A stretch of 64,000 bases of DNA, taken from contig CALVEH010000007.1 in assembly GCA_944326545.1 (NCBI GenBank), positions 56,904-120,903 of the forward strand, given 5' to 3'. Below are positions 25,720 to 34,352 of the stretch, in pieces. The stretch is from Candidatus Gastranaerophilales bacterium (GTDB lineage Bacteria; Cyanobacteriota; Vampirovibrionia; Gastranaerophilales; Gastranaerophilaceae). The position numbers were made by a program, and so were the translations under genes. Every line of letters begins with the position of its first letter. The stretch's first letter is position 1. The notes beneath the pieces are model-generated. The model did no database searches, was not told the origin of the DNA, and saw only the letters and a list, made by a program, of their open reading frames with translations.

Positions 25720-26313
25720 CTATCGGCCCAAAGCAGCACGGATATAAGCATCCATCTGCTGTGAAGGAGTAAGAACTTTAGTAACGGCAGACTTAAAAGT
25801 CCCGCCAAAAGAACTGCCCTTTTGTTCTTGAAACAAAAAGCTATTCTGCTCTTTATACTGAGCGATAAACTCATCTAAAGCCTCACCGCTAACATCTTCG
25901 GGGATATCTTTTGCAACAAGTTCGCTTTTTACACAGCCTGCTTTATCAAGTTTGCGCATCACATTGAGTTTGCGATGCTCGTTTTTTAAACTCTCAAGCT
26001 CCTCTTGAATCTCCTTTGCTTTTGCCTCTAAAGCAAGTTTTTGCTCCTCTTCCTTTTTAGAAGAAGTGCGATACTTTGCTGCTTCTTTTCGAAGTTTTTC
26101 TACCTCTTTTTTTAATCGGTTAGGGCTATGACCTCGCAAAAGTAAATCCATCTTTTGCGCCGGAGTCAAAGCGTTCCCCTCATCCTCTCCTTTATCTTTG
26201 GGCTCTGCCTCCTGAGCAGAGTTATCAAAATCTTGTTCAGCACCTGTCTGAACACTCTGCGACAAAACTTCTTGATTTTGTGCAGCAAAAATTTCATCCT
26301 CTGTACCTGACAT
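25720..26313 (-). CDS. Capsid scaffolding protein
   Basis: 197 aa. Acidic, glutamine-rich N-terminus, a central coiled coil (about residues 65-125, LKKEVEKLRKEAAKY to EELESLKNEHRKL) and a basic C-terminal tail ending SQQMDAYIRAALGR. This is the layout of phage scaffolds, and it directly precedes the capsid gene. AGGAGAG upstream of the ATG. Directs capsid assembly and is then removed. Confidence 0.82.
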   Translation of the reverse strand: MSGTEDEIFAAQNQEVLSQSVQTGAEQDFDNSAQEAEPKDKGEDEGNALTPAQKMDLLLRGHSPNRLKKEVEKLRKEAAKYRTSSKKEEEQKLALEAKAKEIQEELESLKNEHRKLNVMRKLDKAGCVKSELVAKDIPEDVSGEALDEFIAQYKEQNSFLFQEQKGSSFGGTFKSAVTKVLTPSQQMDAYIRAALGR

Positions 26314-26329
26314 AGGACTCTCCTTTCTT

Positions 26330-27150
26330 TTTTGTATGGTTTCAATATCTTGACGAACTATGACAATTGAACACCTAAATCATAGACGACAAGTCCACTC
26401 ACAACTGTTTAGGGGCACAGCCCCTTCCACTACTTGATGTTTTTTTCATATGGTTTCAATAGCTTGGCAAGCTATACCAATTAGACACATAAATAATTGA
26501 CGACAAGTCCATTGGTACTTGTTTTTTTATAAGGTTTCTATATCTCAACGGACTATGACAATTAAACACTTAAATCATTGACAACTAGCTCATTCACAAC
26601 TGTTTAGGGCCGCAGGCCTACGCACTAATTTTGGGCAGAATTCCCATATCATGACTGACTATCATTAAAAAACTGCGTAAGCATTAATATGGCTTTGCCA
26701 TTGTAGTTTTTATTACAGACTCTTTGTATTTACGCACAAAATTTTTGTTAAGCGTAGCGGTTAGAAAATTTTGAAGATAAATACTTTAGAGTCTGTTTTG
26801 ATATAGCGTGTTTTTCTTTTTTGGTTCGTTTTTTCTTTTTGCGTCGCAACAAAAAGAAAAAATGAACATACAAAAATATTTTTCTATAAGGCTTCTATAT
26901 CTTGACGAGCTATGACAATTGAACACCTAAATCATAGACGACAAGTCCATTGGTACTTGTTTTTTTATAAGGCTTCTATATCTTGACGAGCTATGACAAT
27001 TAAACACCTCAATCACAGACGACAAGTCCATTGGTACTTGTTTTTTAATAAGGTTTCTATATCTCGGCGAACTATGACAATTAAACACCTAAATTGTTAA
27101 CGACAAGTCCACTCACAACTGTTTAGGGGCACAGCCCCTTCCACTAAGAA
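26330..27150 (+). repeat. Family B array with a family C element
   Basis: Tandem and interrupted family B units (GGTTTCAATATCTTGACGAAC...ACAAGTCCA...) occupy 26330-26607 and 26885-27150. A family C copy occupies about 26608-26884. Several units end in a small hairpin, GGGGCACAGCCCC or GGGCCGCAGGCC. No ORF longer than the repeat by-products is present. The array separates the scaffold/capsid genes from the secreted cargo genes. Confidence 0.8.
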
Positions 27151-27372
27151 CGTCATTCTGAGGGAGTACAACGACCGAAGAATCTCAAGGGCTATTGGTA
27201 ACACGCCAAGCCTGTGAGATGTTTCAGCTTATGCCTCAACATGACGAAGTTATTCCTTTATATCTTTATACAGCACGCAGAAACTGCGTTTCTGACTTAG
27301 CTTCCCTCTATTCAAAACGTGACATTTAGTCACCTTTTGAACAGAGTTCTTGGCTCTCGCCTCAACATGACG
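27151..27372 (+). repeat. Family A repeat
   Basis: Starts CGTCATTCTGAGGG and ends CCTCAACATGACG. Includes the arms AACGACCGAAGAATCTCA and GTGAGATGTTTC plus the block with GTGACATTTAGTCACC. Same orientation as the 4-kb copies. Confidence 0.8.
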
Positions 27373-27406
27373 ACAGACTGGTAGGTCGAATCACTAATCC
27401 AAACCA

Positions 27407-27943
27407 TTACTTCTGTCGTTCATACATCCCTTTATCTTTATCATAAGCATAAATCACAGGTTTTTTACTAAACAAAGACTCAACAAGAATATCCTTATAT
27501 CCGTCTGTTTTATGCTCAAGAGCATAAACCTGTGTAGACGGGTCAAAATATATAGAATCAGAAATCCTTTTGTACTTACCGTTTTTGTTTTCGAGAATAT
27601 ACAAAAGGCTATCCCCATTACCTACAGACATAGTTGCATAATGTGTACCAATTATTTCCTTATCTCCACTACCTGTAAGATCATAAAAAACAGCCGCAGC
27701 ATCATCCCTAAACACGCCGTGCAAAATTGCCTGTTTTGCGTTAAGTCTGACATAACCTAAAAGCCAATCCCAAAAAAGCTCAGAAGCTAAAGAAGTTCTA
27801 TCTGCACACTTTAGATGCAAAGCTGTTTTTTCAAGATTAAAACTGTAAGAGGCGCAAGCCGTGTTGCAAAAGATTATCAGGCTGATAATTACTGTTATCA
27901 AGTTCAAGTTTTTGTTGTTCATCGTCGGGGAAAGTTTGTGCAT
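27407..27943 (-). CDS. Secreted protein of unknown function (cargo gene)
   Basis: 178 aa with a signal peptide (NLITVIISLIIFCNTACAS). The mature part has FYDLTGSGDKEIIGTHYA and GYKDILVESLF, patterns reminiscent of FG-GAP-like beta repeats with a DxxGxGxxE calcium-loop look, but no family is claimed. The start at 27943 has AAGGA 6 nt upstream. It overlaps the LprI-like gene by 107 nt in another frame, so the signal-peptide region doubles as the C-terminus of the upstream protein. Confidence 0.6.
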   Translation of the reverse strand: MHKLSPTMNNKNLNLITVIISLIIFCNTACASYSFNLEKTALHLKCADRTSLASELFWDWLLGYVRLNAKQAILHGVFRDDAAAVFYDLTGSGDKEIIGTHYATMSVGNGDSLLYILENKNGKYKRISDSIYFDPSTQVYALEHKTDGYKDILVESLFSKKPVIYAYDKDKGMYERQK

Positions 27944-28340
27944 AATACATCCTTAAAGCAGCGGCACGGAGCTTTATTATCTCTCGTTTTTGGTTTGCTC
28001 TAAATATTACACGTTCTTTTGTATCAAAGTTTTTGTCTTTTAAAGCATCAATAACCTTATATTCGTTGTTTTTGTACATATTCCAATATTTTTGGTCTTC
28101 AAAAAGGTTTGTTTTAGCCTCACCCTGCAATTTTTTGTACAAAAGCGAATAATACTTATCCACTTCTCTGTTCCAAGCTCGAGCAGCTTTCAAAGAACAC
28201 ATCGTCCACTCATCAAGATTTTTTGCCTCAGCCTTGCAGGCACTTTCTTGGGTATCTATAGGGTGAATATTGGTTTCCTCTGCCATCAAAGGCAAACATA
28301 AAAAACCTGACAAAAATAATACGTACAAAAATCTTTTCAT
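27837..28340 (-). CDS. LprI-type periplasmic lysozyme-inhibitor-like protein (cargo gene)
   Basis: 167 aa. Signal peptide MKRFLYVLFLSGFLCLPLMA. The mature part carries the LprI N-terminal domain pattern: CKAEAKNLDEWTMCSLKAARAWNREVDKYYSLLYKKL with paired cysteines (residues about 35-75). In other bacteria LprI family members bind lysozyme and protect the envelope; activity here is inferred. It has a strong promoter of its own (28347-28375) and no Shine-Dalgarno. Located between portal and scaffold genes, where no virion gene is expected. Confidence 0.7.
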   Translation of the reverse strand: MKRFLYVLFLSGFLCLPLMAEETNIHPIDTQESACKAEAKNLDEWTMCSLKAARAWNREVDKYYSLLYKKLQGEAKTNLFEDQKYWNMYKNNEYKVIDALKDKNFDTKERVIFRANQKREIIKLRAAALRMYYAQTFPDDEQQKLELDNSNYQPDNLLQHGLRLLQF

Positions 28341-28346
28341 ACGTTA

Positions 28347-28375
28347 ATAATACCCGATTGCAGCTATGCCTGCAA
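28347..28375 (-). promoter_or_regulatory. Leaderless-type promoter of the LprI-like cargo gene
   Basis: On the minus strand TTGCAG (28375-28370), a 17-bp spacer, TATTAT (28352-28347), then 6 nt and the ATG at 28340. A near-consensus promoter with no room for a ribosome binding site. Confidence 0.65.
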
Positions 28376-28440
28376 GTGTGCTAAAAGGCAATGTTTTTTA
28401 AAACCAAAAATGCAAATATTAACTTTTAGTATTATAAAAA

Positions 28441-29826
28441 CTAAACAGTAATACCTGTTTCAGAAGTTACATTTTTAGGTTTTTCTTGTTCAATTCTTTC
28501 AAGCTCTGCTCTTGCATCTTCTTCAGAAACATTATCTAATGTCATAATCGTTGTAAGCTTGCTTTGTGTTCCAGCTGTGACTCTGCTTGTTTCTGTAGTA
28601 ACAAGCTCTGAATAATCGGCAGGAATAGGGTCAGCCCAAGAGATATTAACCTGCTCAACAGGTGTAGAGTTGAAAGCTAAAGCACATTCAACAACCTTTT
28701 GAATAGTAGCTGTAAAGGAAACCTGTTTTATATCATCAACCTTAGACAACGCAGCGATAAAGATTTTACGCAAACTTTCTCCGGACATATTACCTGCTAT
28801 ATCAAGCCCATAAGCCTGTGGCGGCGTTTTTGTCAGGATATAGAAAAAGTTCATCAACATATTAAGATGTTTTTGTATCGCATCGGCCTGCAAATCAGCA
28901 GTGATATATTCAGGTTTTACTCCGTCCGTACCGACTTTTAAAAAGTCAGAATCAGGGAAAAATCGTTCATTAGTAACAGGGTTCATCTCAAGATTCTGCT
29001 CACTGCCTGACAGTTTTGGATTTGCGTGGCGGTTGATAATTTTTGAGTTTTGGCTGACGGTAAGCATTATTTCTTCTACAATAGATTTGCAGCGTTTGTA
29101 ATCACTTTCACCAAAATAAGAATCACTTTCTGTAGTATTTTTTGTCGGAAAAACTATAAAATCACCCCACAAATGAGAAAAATCTTCCACCTGTTCAAGA
29201 TTAAAAAGTTCTTTCATCTCATCAGGCTCAAGTTTTCTTCCCAACGTGCCGTTAGAAGCCTCATAAACCTCGTTTTCCAGATAGCCTTTATGATGTTTTT
29301 CCACCCTTTTATATTTTTTCTTAACTCCGTTTTCTAAAATCTCCAAAGGATAAACAAGAATATGCCCCAAAACATCGTTTATATTCCCCTGATTAAAAAC
29401 AGGAATCCAACAATCAGGGCTTATTGAAAAGATTTTAACGTTATTATTTTCTAACGCAACTTTAAAAAGCCCGTTACCAAAACGAGAATTGTCTATATAA
29501 ACCTCTTTTAAAACAGAAATAAAATTGTTTTCTTTAGCAATCTCATCCCACAAAGTTTGCTTGTCATCATCAACATTTATGCCAATTCCCTGATTTGTTA
29601 AAAAGCCTTTAAAAAAGTCTGTTAATGCCCAAAACAAGTTTATATTAATCAAAGATTGAGCAGTTGTATTATCAAGCGGGTAACGTTTTCTTATCTTTAA
29701 AATCGTTGAGCTAAAAGCCTTTGTAAAATCTCCGTCGTACAAATTGCGGTAATAATCATAATCACAAAGTCTTTCTATAGTATCAGAATCAAATTTTATA
29801 TTGCGTATATCAAAATCAGTAAACAT
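28441..29826 (-). CDS. Phage portal protein
   Basis: 461 aa, SPP1 gp6/HK97-type portal. Recognisable features: the clip/stem region ETSRVTAGTQSKLTTIM near residue 415, FYILTKTPPQAYGLDIAGNMSGESLR (about 335-360), typical of portals that bind the tunnel loop, and the N-terminal LININLFWALTDFFKGFL. Twelve copies form the DNA channel. It opens the head block; scaffold and capsid follow after the cargo genes and repeats. Confidence 0.88.
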   Translation of the reverse strand: MFTDFDIRNIKFDSDTIERLCDYDYYRNLYDGDFTKAFSSTILKIRKRYPLDNTTAQSLININLFWALTDFFKGFLTNQGIGINVDDDKQTLWDEIAKENNFISVLKEVYIDNSRFGNGLFKVALENNNVKIFSISPDCWIPVFNQGNINDVLGHILVYPLEILENGVKKKYKRVEKHHKGYLENEVYEASNGTLGRKLEPDEMKELFNLEQVEDFSHLWGDFIVFPTKNTTESDSYFGESDYKRCKSIVEEIMLTVSQNSKIINRHANPKLSGSEQNLEMNPVTNERFFPDSDFLKVGTDGVKPEYITADLQADAIQKHLNMLMNFFYILTKTPPQAYGLDIAGNMSGESLRKIFIAALSKVDDIKQVSFTATIQKVVECALAFNSTPVEQVNISWADPIPADYSELVTTETSRVTAGTQSKLTTIMTLDNVSEEDARAELERIEQEKPKNVTSETGITV

Positions 29827-29849
29827 TTAAACCTCATTTCTAAAATTTC

Positions 29850-29881
29850 AAAAAAAATTGTTCCCATTTTAGAGAACAAAC
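29850..29881 (-). terminator. Terminator upstream of the portal gene
   Basis: On the minus strand TTGTTCTC pairs with GGGAACAA (8 bp with one G-T) and is followed by TTTTTTTT. It ends the tail-block transcript at the tail/head block junction, so the portal block needs its own promoter or read-through. Confidence 0.72.
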
Positions 29882-29972
29882 CAAAAAACACAACTCCACC
29901 CAACACGGCTAAATGCCGCCCCAAAAATCACAGCAGCCGACTATTTAGAATAAAACTAATTTTTTAGCAGGG

Positions 29973-30068
29973 TTATCGTTTTTTGTATCTAATTTTTATG
30001 TAAACAGCAAAGATACCGAAAAAAACTATAAACAAGCCAAATACTTTTGATAAATCTTTTCCATCCAT
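29973..30068 (-). CDS. Predicted single-pass membrane microprotein (31 aa)
   Basis: MDGKDLSKVFGLFIVFFGIFAVYIKIRYKKR: a short acidic/charged start, a central hydrophobic helix (residues about 9-24) and a strongly basic end, consistent with an N-out or positive-inside single-span peptide. It lies in the 300-bp gap between the DUF2460/2163 gene and the portal gene. The RBS is weak (TTAAAGA). Otherwise this gap holds only the terminator. Confidence 0.4.
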   Translation of the reverse strand: MDGKDLSKVFGLFIVFFGIFAVYIKIRYKKR

Positions 30069-30128
30069 TCTTTAATAATCTCATCTATAAAACGGAAAAA
30101 TTTATCGTATTTTCAGTTTTACTAAAAA

Positions 30129-31460
30129 TTAAACTTTTATAACTAGCTCGTTATACATCTGAGGGAATCCTCTAAAATTCCCGTGATTATGCAACTCTTT
30201 GCACCTGTCAAAAGTGCGGTCGCATTTTGTTTCTTTGCCTGTGTAACCGCAGCGACAATCTTTAAAACGCCTTACCTGACAGGTTGTACGGTATTTCATC
30301 GCAGGGGCTTGGATTTCATACCCGCCCAAAGAAGTTTCTATATCCATTTTTGCGGTTTCATAATCAAGTTTTAAATTGTTGCAACGTCCTGCATAAAGAA
30401 CTTGTTTTTTATCAGGCATAAGCGTATTTGTGTTTACGTCAAGAAAAACCAAAGTCAAAACAGCAGGGGCATTAGTTATAACATCGCCTCTTTGCCCAAT
30501 AATACCTGAAATAGCCAAACCAACGTTTGACAATTCTATCTGCAATTTTGACACGCTTGTGCTGTCGTCTTTTTTTATTTCATCAAAGCTCAAAGGTGCG
30601 CCGATATAATCTTCACCGTTATATCTCAAGCTATCAAGAGTTTCGTTATCTAATACATAAACAGAACCGCCCTCAAGCTCTATCTTCAACAATCGTCTTG
30701 GAATAATCTCGTCTTTTTCTTCTTCGTATATCGGCAAAGTGTTTGGAAAAACCTCCTTAATTTTAAGTTTTATCTGACCAAACCCAAATGCATCAATATC
30801 AGTATCTAAAACATCCTGATCAAATCTCACCGTATAAGTTTTGCCATCACCTCCGAGTTCTTTTTTCCAAGTCCATTCAAACGCACGAAAACGTCCGCGC
30901 TTTGCCACAAAAAACTCCTCGAGTTTCTTTCGTGTTTTGGCATTCTTTTCAAAAGTAAGAGTCCAGCTTTTTTTAGGTGCATCCCAATATGACATTCTCT
31001 CATTGCGTGAAGTAAACACCTTATCAACAATTGTATAAAACTCTGTCACAAAGTTAGAATCGCTTTTGTGATAAAAATCAAGCTCGCCTGACGGCTCAAC
31101 TTTTGAATCATCAATACAAACAAGCTCCAGTTCAAACTCGCTAAACCCAAAATCTTTTATATTTTGTTCAAAAGAATCAGAATTAAAATAGCAAAGATAA
31201 GTTTTATCATTGCCGCCTTTTTCTGATTTCCAAGTGAAAGCAAATTTGCCCGAACGCCCCATTACTTTAACAAAAAAATCTTCTAATTTTTGACGTTCTT
31301 TAAAAGACTTGTCAAACTTGAGTTTAAAAGTTCTTTTAGGGTACGTCCATATTGGATAACGCTGCTCTCGACCTTTCATTTTTTCGTTTATTTCGGTTTT
31401 AAATTCTATCGAGCTTGTATAAGCTTCTTGATATTCGAAATCAAATTCAGGATACTCCAT
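30129..31460 (-). CDS. Tail assembly protein: tandem DUF2460 plus DUF2163 fusion (GTA gp12-gp13-like)
   Basis: 443 aa from MEYPEFDF (GAGGAA upstream). Two homologous domains lie in tandem: about residues 1-118 and 125-240. They share R-x-x-R...W..PK, then L-E-x-F-F-V, the F-x-W-K-x-E-x-G-G-x-x-K-T-Y block and D-x-F-G-F. The C-terminal 180 residues resemble DUF2163/phage BR0599 with a cysteine cluster near the end (C-x-C-G...C...C) that could bind metal. In gene transfer agents and related siphophages gp12 and gp13 are separate proteins of the distal tail. Ends the tail block. Confidence 0.78.
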   Translation of the reverse strand: MEYPEFDFEYQEAYTSSIEFKTEINEKMKGREQRYPIWTYPKRTFKLKFDKSFKERQKLEDFFVKVMGRSGKFAFTWKSEKGGNDKTYLCYFNSDSFEQNIKDFGFSEFELELVCIDDSKVEPSGELDFYHKSDSNFVTEFYTIVDKVFTSRNERMSYWDAPKKSWTLTFEKNAKTRKKLEEFFVAKRGRFRAFEWTWKKELGGDGKTYTVRFDQDVLDTDIDAFGFGQIKLKIKEVFPNTLPIYEEEKDEIIPRRLLKIELEGGSVYVLDNETLDSLRYNGEDYIGAPLSFDEIKKDDSTSVSKLQIELSNVGLAISGIIGQRGDVITNAPAVLTLVFLDVNTNTLMPDKKQVLYAGRCNNLKLDYETAKMDIETSLGGYEIQAPAMKYRTTCQVRRFKDCRCGYTGKETKCDRTFDRCKELHNHGNFRGFPQMYNELVIKV

Positions 31461-31484
31461 AAATTCCTCTTTTCTTTTTATTTT

Positions 31485-32640
31485 TTTATATGGTTTCAAT
31501 ATCTCGGCGAACTATGACAATTGAACACCTAAATTGTTAACGACAAGTCCATTGGTACTTGTTTTTTATAAGGCTTCAATATCTTGGCGAGCTATGCCAA
31601 TTAGACACTTAAATCATTGGCAACAAGTCCACTCACAACTGTTTAGGGCCGCAGGCCTACGCACTAATTTTGGGCAGAATTCCCACATCATGACTGACTA
31701 TCATTAAAAAACTGCGTAAGCAGTAATATGCCTTTGCCATTGTAGTTTTTATTACAGACTCTTTGTATTTACGCACAAAATTTTCGTTAAGCGTAGCGGT
31801 TAGAAAATTTTGAAGATAAATACTTTAGAGTCTGTTTTGATATAGCGTGTTTTTCTTTTTTGGTTCGTTTTTTCTTTTTGCGTCGCAACAAAAAGAAAAA
31901 ATGAACATACAAAAAATATTTTTTATATAGCTTCAATATCTTGACGAGCTATGACAATTGAACACCTAAATCATAGACGACAAGTCCATTGGTATTTGTT
32001 TTTTTATAAGGCTTCTATATCTTGGCGAGCTATGCCAATTAGACACTTAAATCATTGGCAACAAGTCCACTCACAATTGTTTAGGGCCGCAAGCCTACGC
32101 ACTAATTTTGGGCAGAATTCCCATATCATGACGGACTATCATGAAAAAACTGCGTAAGCAGTAATATGGCTTTGCCATTGTAGTTTTTATTACAGACTCT
32201 TTGTATTTACGCACAAAATTTTTGTTAAGCGTAGCGGTTAGAAAATTTTGAAGATAAATATTTTAGAGTCTGTTTTGATATAGCGTGTTTTTCTTTTTTG
32301 GTTCGTTTTTTCTTTTTGCGTCGCAACAAAAAGAAAAAATGAACATACAAAAAATATTTTTTATATAGCTTCAATATCTTGACGAGCTATGACAATTGAA
32401 CACCTAAATCATAGACGACAAGTCCATTGGTATTTGTTTTTTTATAAGGCTTCTATATCTTGACGAGCTATGAAAATTAGACACTTAAATCATTGGCAAC
32501 AAGTCCACTCACAACTGTTTAGGGCCGCAGGCCTACGCACTAATTTTAGGCAGAATTCCCACATCATGACTAACTATCATTAAAAAACTGCGTAAGCAGT
32601 AATATGCCTTTACCGTTGTAGTTTTGATTAAAGACAAAAA
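31485..32640 (+). repeat. 438-bp tandem repeat built from families B and C
   Basis: Three B units alternate with C elements: B 31485-31646, C 31647-31923, B 31924-32084, C 32085-32361, B 32362-32519, and a partial C 32520-32640 that runs up to the stop of the tape measure gene. The period between equivalent points (31924 and 32362) is 438 bp and the copies are almost identical. No genes of their own; the short open frames here read repeat DNA. Confidence 0.85.
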
Positions 32641-32643
32641 AGT

Positions 32644-33618
32644 TTATGCACCTCTGACCATATTTCGCAGCTGGCAATTATTATTTTTTATACCGTCAAA
32701 TGTTATCTGGTTTAACAAATTTTTGTTCTCTAACAAATATTGTTTTACATCCTTTGAATCCCAAGCTTTTATATTAAAATTATTCAACACAACAGGCGAT
32801 GAACCTGATTGAGAACCGTTGCTGTTATAGCTTGTGTTTTCTGCAGGGCTAAGTATCCTTTCTCCGCCTTTTAACAATGCCAACTGCTCATTTGTTCCGG
32901 GAATTTCAGCATTAGCACCTACCGGAACTATACCACCAGAGTGAAAAACTCCAAACGCCTTGCCTATCCCTTTTAAAAAACTTGCGCCAAATCCCTTAAA
33001 TCCTCCCTGTGTTGATAAACTGCTAAGTCCGCTTACCCAGCTTTTTAATTTGTTTGTATTAAACAGGGCTTGAAAGCCTGCTGATGCTGCTTCTCTTACC
33101 AATACCGACGTTATCTCTTTTGCCATTGATTCCAGTTCATCACCAAAGTTACGATAGTTTTTCAATATATCATCAAAATTGTTTTGAAATACTTCTGCTA
33201 CCTTTTCGCCTCTTTCCATCCAAACTTCTTCTTCGGCTTGGGTATATCGTTGAGAATACAGTTCGTTTAAAGATTTATCAGCCGTCATTATCTCACTTGC
33301 TGACATGTTTGATTGATTTTTTTGTAATTTTTCTTTTTCTTGTCTATACCATCTGTCAATTGATAACCTTTTTTGCATAGCATCTTCGTAATAATCAAGG
33401 CTGACTGTCATTTGCTCTTGTTCTTGTTTTTGTTGGTCTATCAATTCTTTGTACGGGTTTTGGGCTTTCATCTTTGATTCATAGTTAGATATTAATTTTA
33501 ATAATTCATCTAAACTGCTTGTCGATTTGTTTTTTAACGAATCTAATGCTTCTTCTATCTTGCGCAACTCCTCTACTGTTGTGCTCGAAGTGAGACCAAC
33601 TGATTTTAAACTATCCAC
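32644..33618 (-). CDS. Short tail tape measure protein
   Basis: 324 aa. Helical N-terminal two thirds (TTVEELRKIEEALDSLKNK to YTQAEEEVWMERGEKVAEVFQNNFDDIL), a hydrophobic region (about 175-225) and the typical tape-measure ending: FHSGGIVPVGANAEIPG, LKGGERILSPAE. GTG start at 33618 with AGGAGG 5 nt upstream. The length would set a short tail, as in gene transfer agents. A second copy of its 5' segment (38 bp) lies upstream of the moron at 33682-34206, evidence that the gene's 5' end was rearranged. Confidence 0.78.
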   Translation of the reverse strand: MDSLKSVGLTSSTTVEELRKIEEALDSLKNKSTSSLDELLKLISNYESKMKAQNPYKELIDQQKQEQEQMTVSLDYYEDAMQKRLSIDRWYRQEKEKLQKNQSNMSASEIMTADKSLNELYSQRYTQAEEEVWMERGEKVAEVFQNNFDDILKNYRNFGDELESMAKEITSVLVREAASAGFQALFNTNKLKSWVSGLSSLSTQGGFKGFGASFLKGIGKAFGVFHSGGIVPVGANAEIPGTNEQLALLKGGERILSPAENTSYNSNGSQSGSSPVVLNNFNIKAWDSKDVKQYLLENKNLLNQITFDGIKNNNCQLRNMVRGA

Positions 33619-33681
33619 ATTTACCTCCTAAGTAACGATATTCATTCTTTATTAAAAATTCAATAATTAAAAATGTAAAAA

Positions 33682-34206
33682 TTAAAAACTATGTCCAACA
33701 ACATTTCCATTCGCATCGTAACATACATTATTTACCCAATATGATGATAATTTTCCATTAGGAAAAAATGCAAATGAATATTTTTCTGTAACATACAAAA
33801 TAATAATAACTAAACGACCATTTGTATCGTATTTATAACATTTTGTTGGCATTTTTAAAGAAACACGTTTACCAACATTTACCAAATTACCTTTAAAATT
33901 ATAATAATATTCATAAGATAAATTATTTTTATAAACTACTATATATTCACCATTGGAAAATTTTCCAATATATCTATCTTTTAGCTCAGTAGCACCAAGT
34001 TTTATGGCTTTGATATTTTCTTTAAAATTTGGGTCTTTTATATTCTTGTCTATTATGCTTTGCGGTAGGCTGTATTCTACATTTGTAAAAGCTTCTTTTC
34101 TTGCTCTTTCTACCGTGTATGTCACTTCGCCCTTCAATGTATATGAATATGAAGGACCAATACAAATTGCAAAAAACATTATTAAAAACAATACAGCTTT
34201 TTTCAT
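33682..34206 (-). CDS. Secreted protein, variable paralogue 1 (cargo gene)
   Basis: 174 aa with signal peptide (MKKAVLFLIMFFAICIGPSYS). The first 78 residues match the paralogue at 34353-34880 at 75 positions, but the rest has diverged, keeping only scattered YxYDxNGxL and WV-N-CYD-NG signatures that look like YD/MORN-type beta hairpins. No Shine-Dalgarno; TATAAT (34213-34218) ends 6 nt before the ATG. Inserted between chaperone and tape measure genes. Confidence 0.68.
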   Translation of the reverse strand: MKKAVLFLIMFFAICIGPSYSYTLKGEVTYTVERARKEAFTNVEYSLPQSIIDKNIKDPNFKENIKAIKLGATELKDRYIGKFSNGEYIVVYKNNLSYEYYYNFKGNLVNVGKRVSLKMPTKCYKYDTNGRLVIIILYVTEKYSFAFFPNGKLSSYWVNNVCYDANGNVVGHSF

Positions 34207-34213
34207 TATTTAA

Positions 34214-34282
34214 TTATAGCATATTTATCTTGCGCAACTCCTCTACTGTTGTGCTCGAAGTGATAATATGCTGAGAAACCAT
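34214..34282 (-). pseudogene. Duplicated 5' fragment of the tape measure gene
   Basis: A 22-codon ORF, MVSQHIITSSTTVEELRKINML, preceded by AAAGGAA. Bases 34226-34263 repeat 33557-33594 of the tape measure gene exactly (38 bp), reading STTVEELRKI in frame. It probably preserves the original start of the tape measure gene, left behind when paralogue 1 was inserted. Confidence 0.6.
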
Positions 34283-34310
34283 TATATTTTCCTTTCTATA
34301 TTGCATATTA

Positions 34311-34337
34311 AAAACAGACACATAAAGTGTCTGTTTT
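34311..34337 (-). terminator. Terminator after variable paralogue 2
   Basis: AAAACAGACAC and GTGTCTGTTTT form an 11-bp stem around a 5-nt loop, followed by further T residues on the minus strand. It isolates the paralogue 2 transcript. Confidence 0.75.
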
Positions 34338-34352
34338 CATATTTTTTTCATT

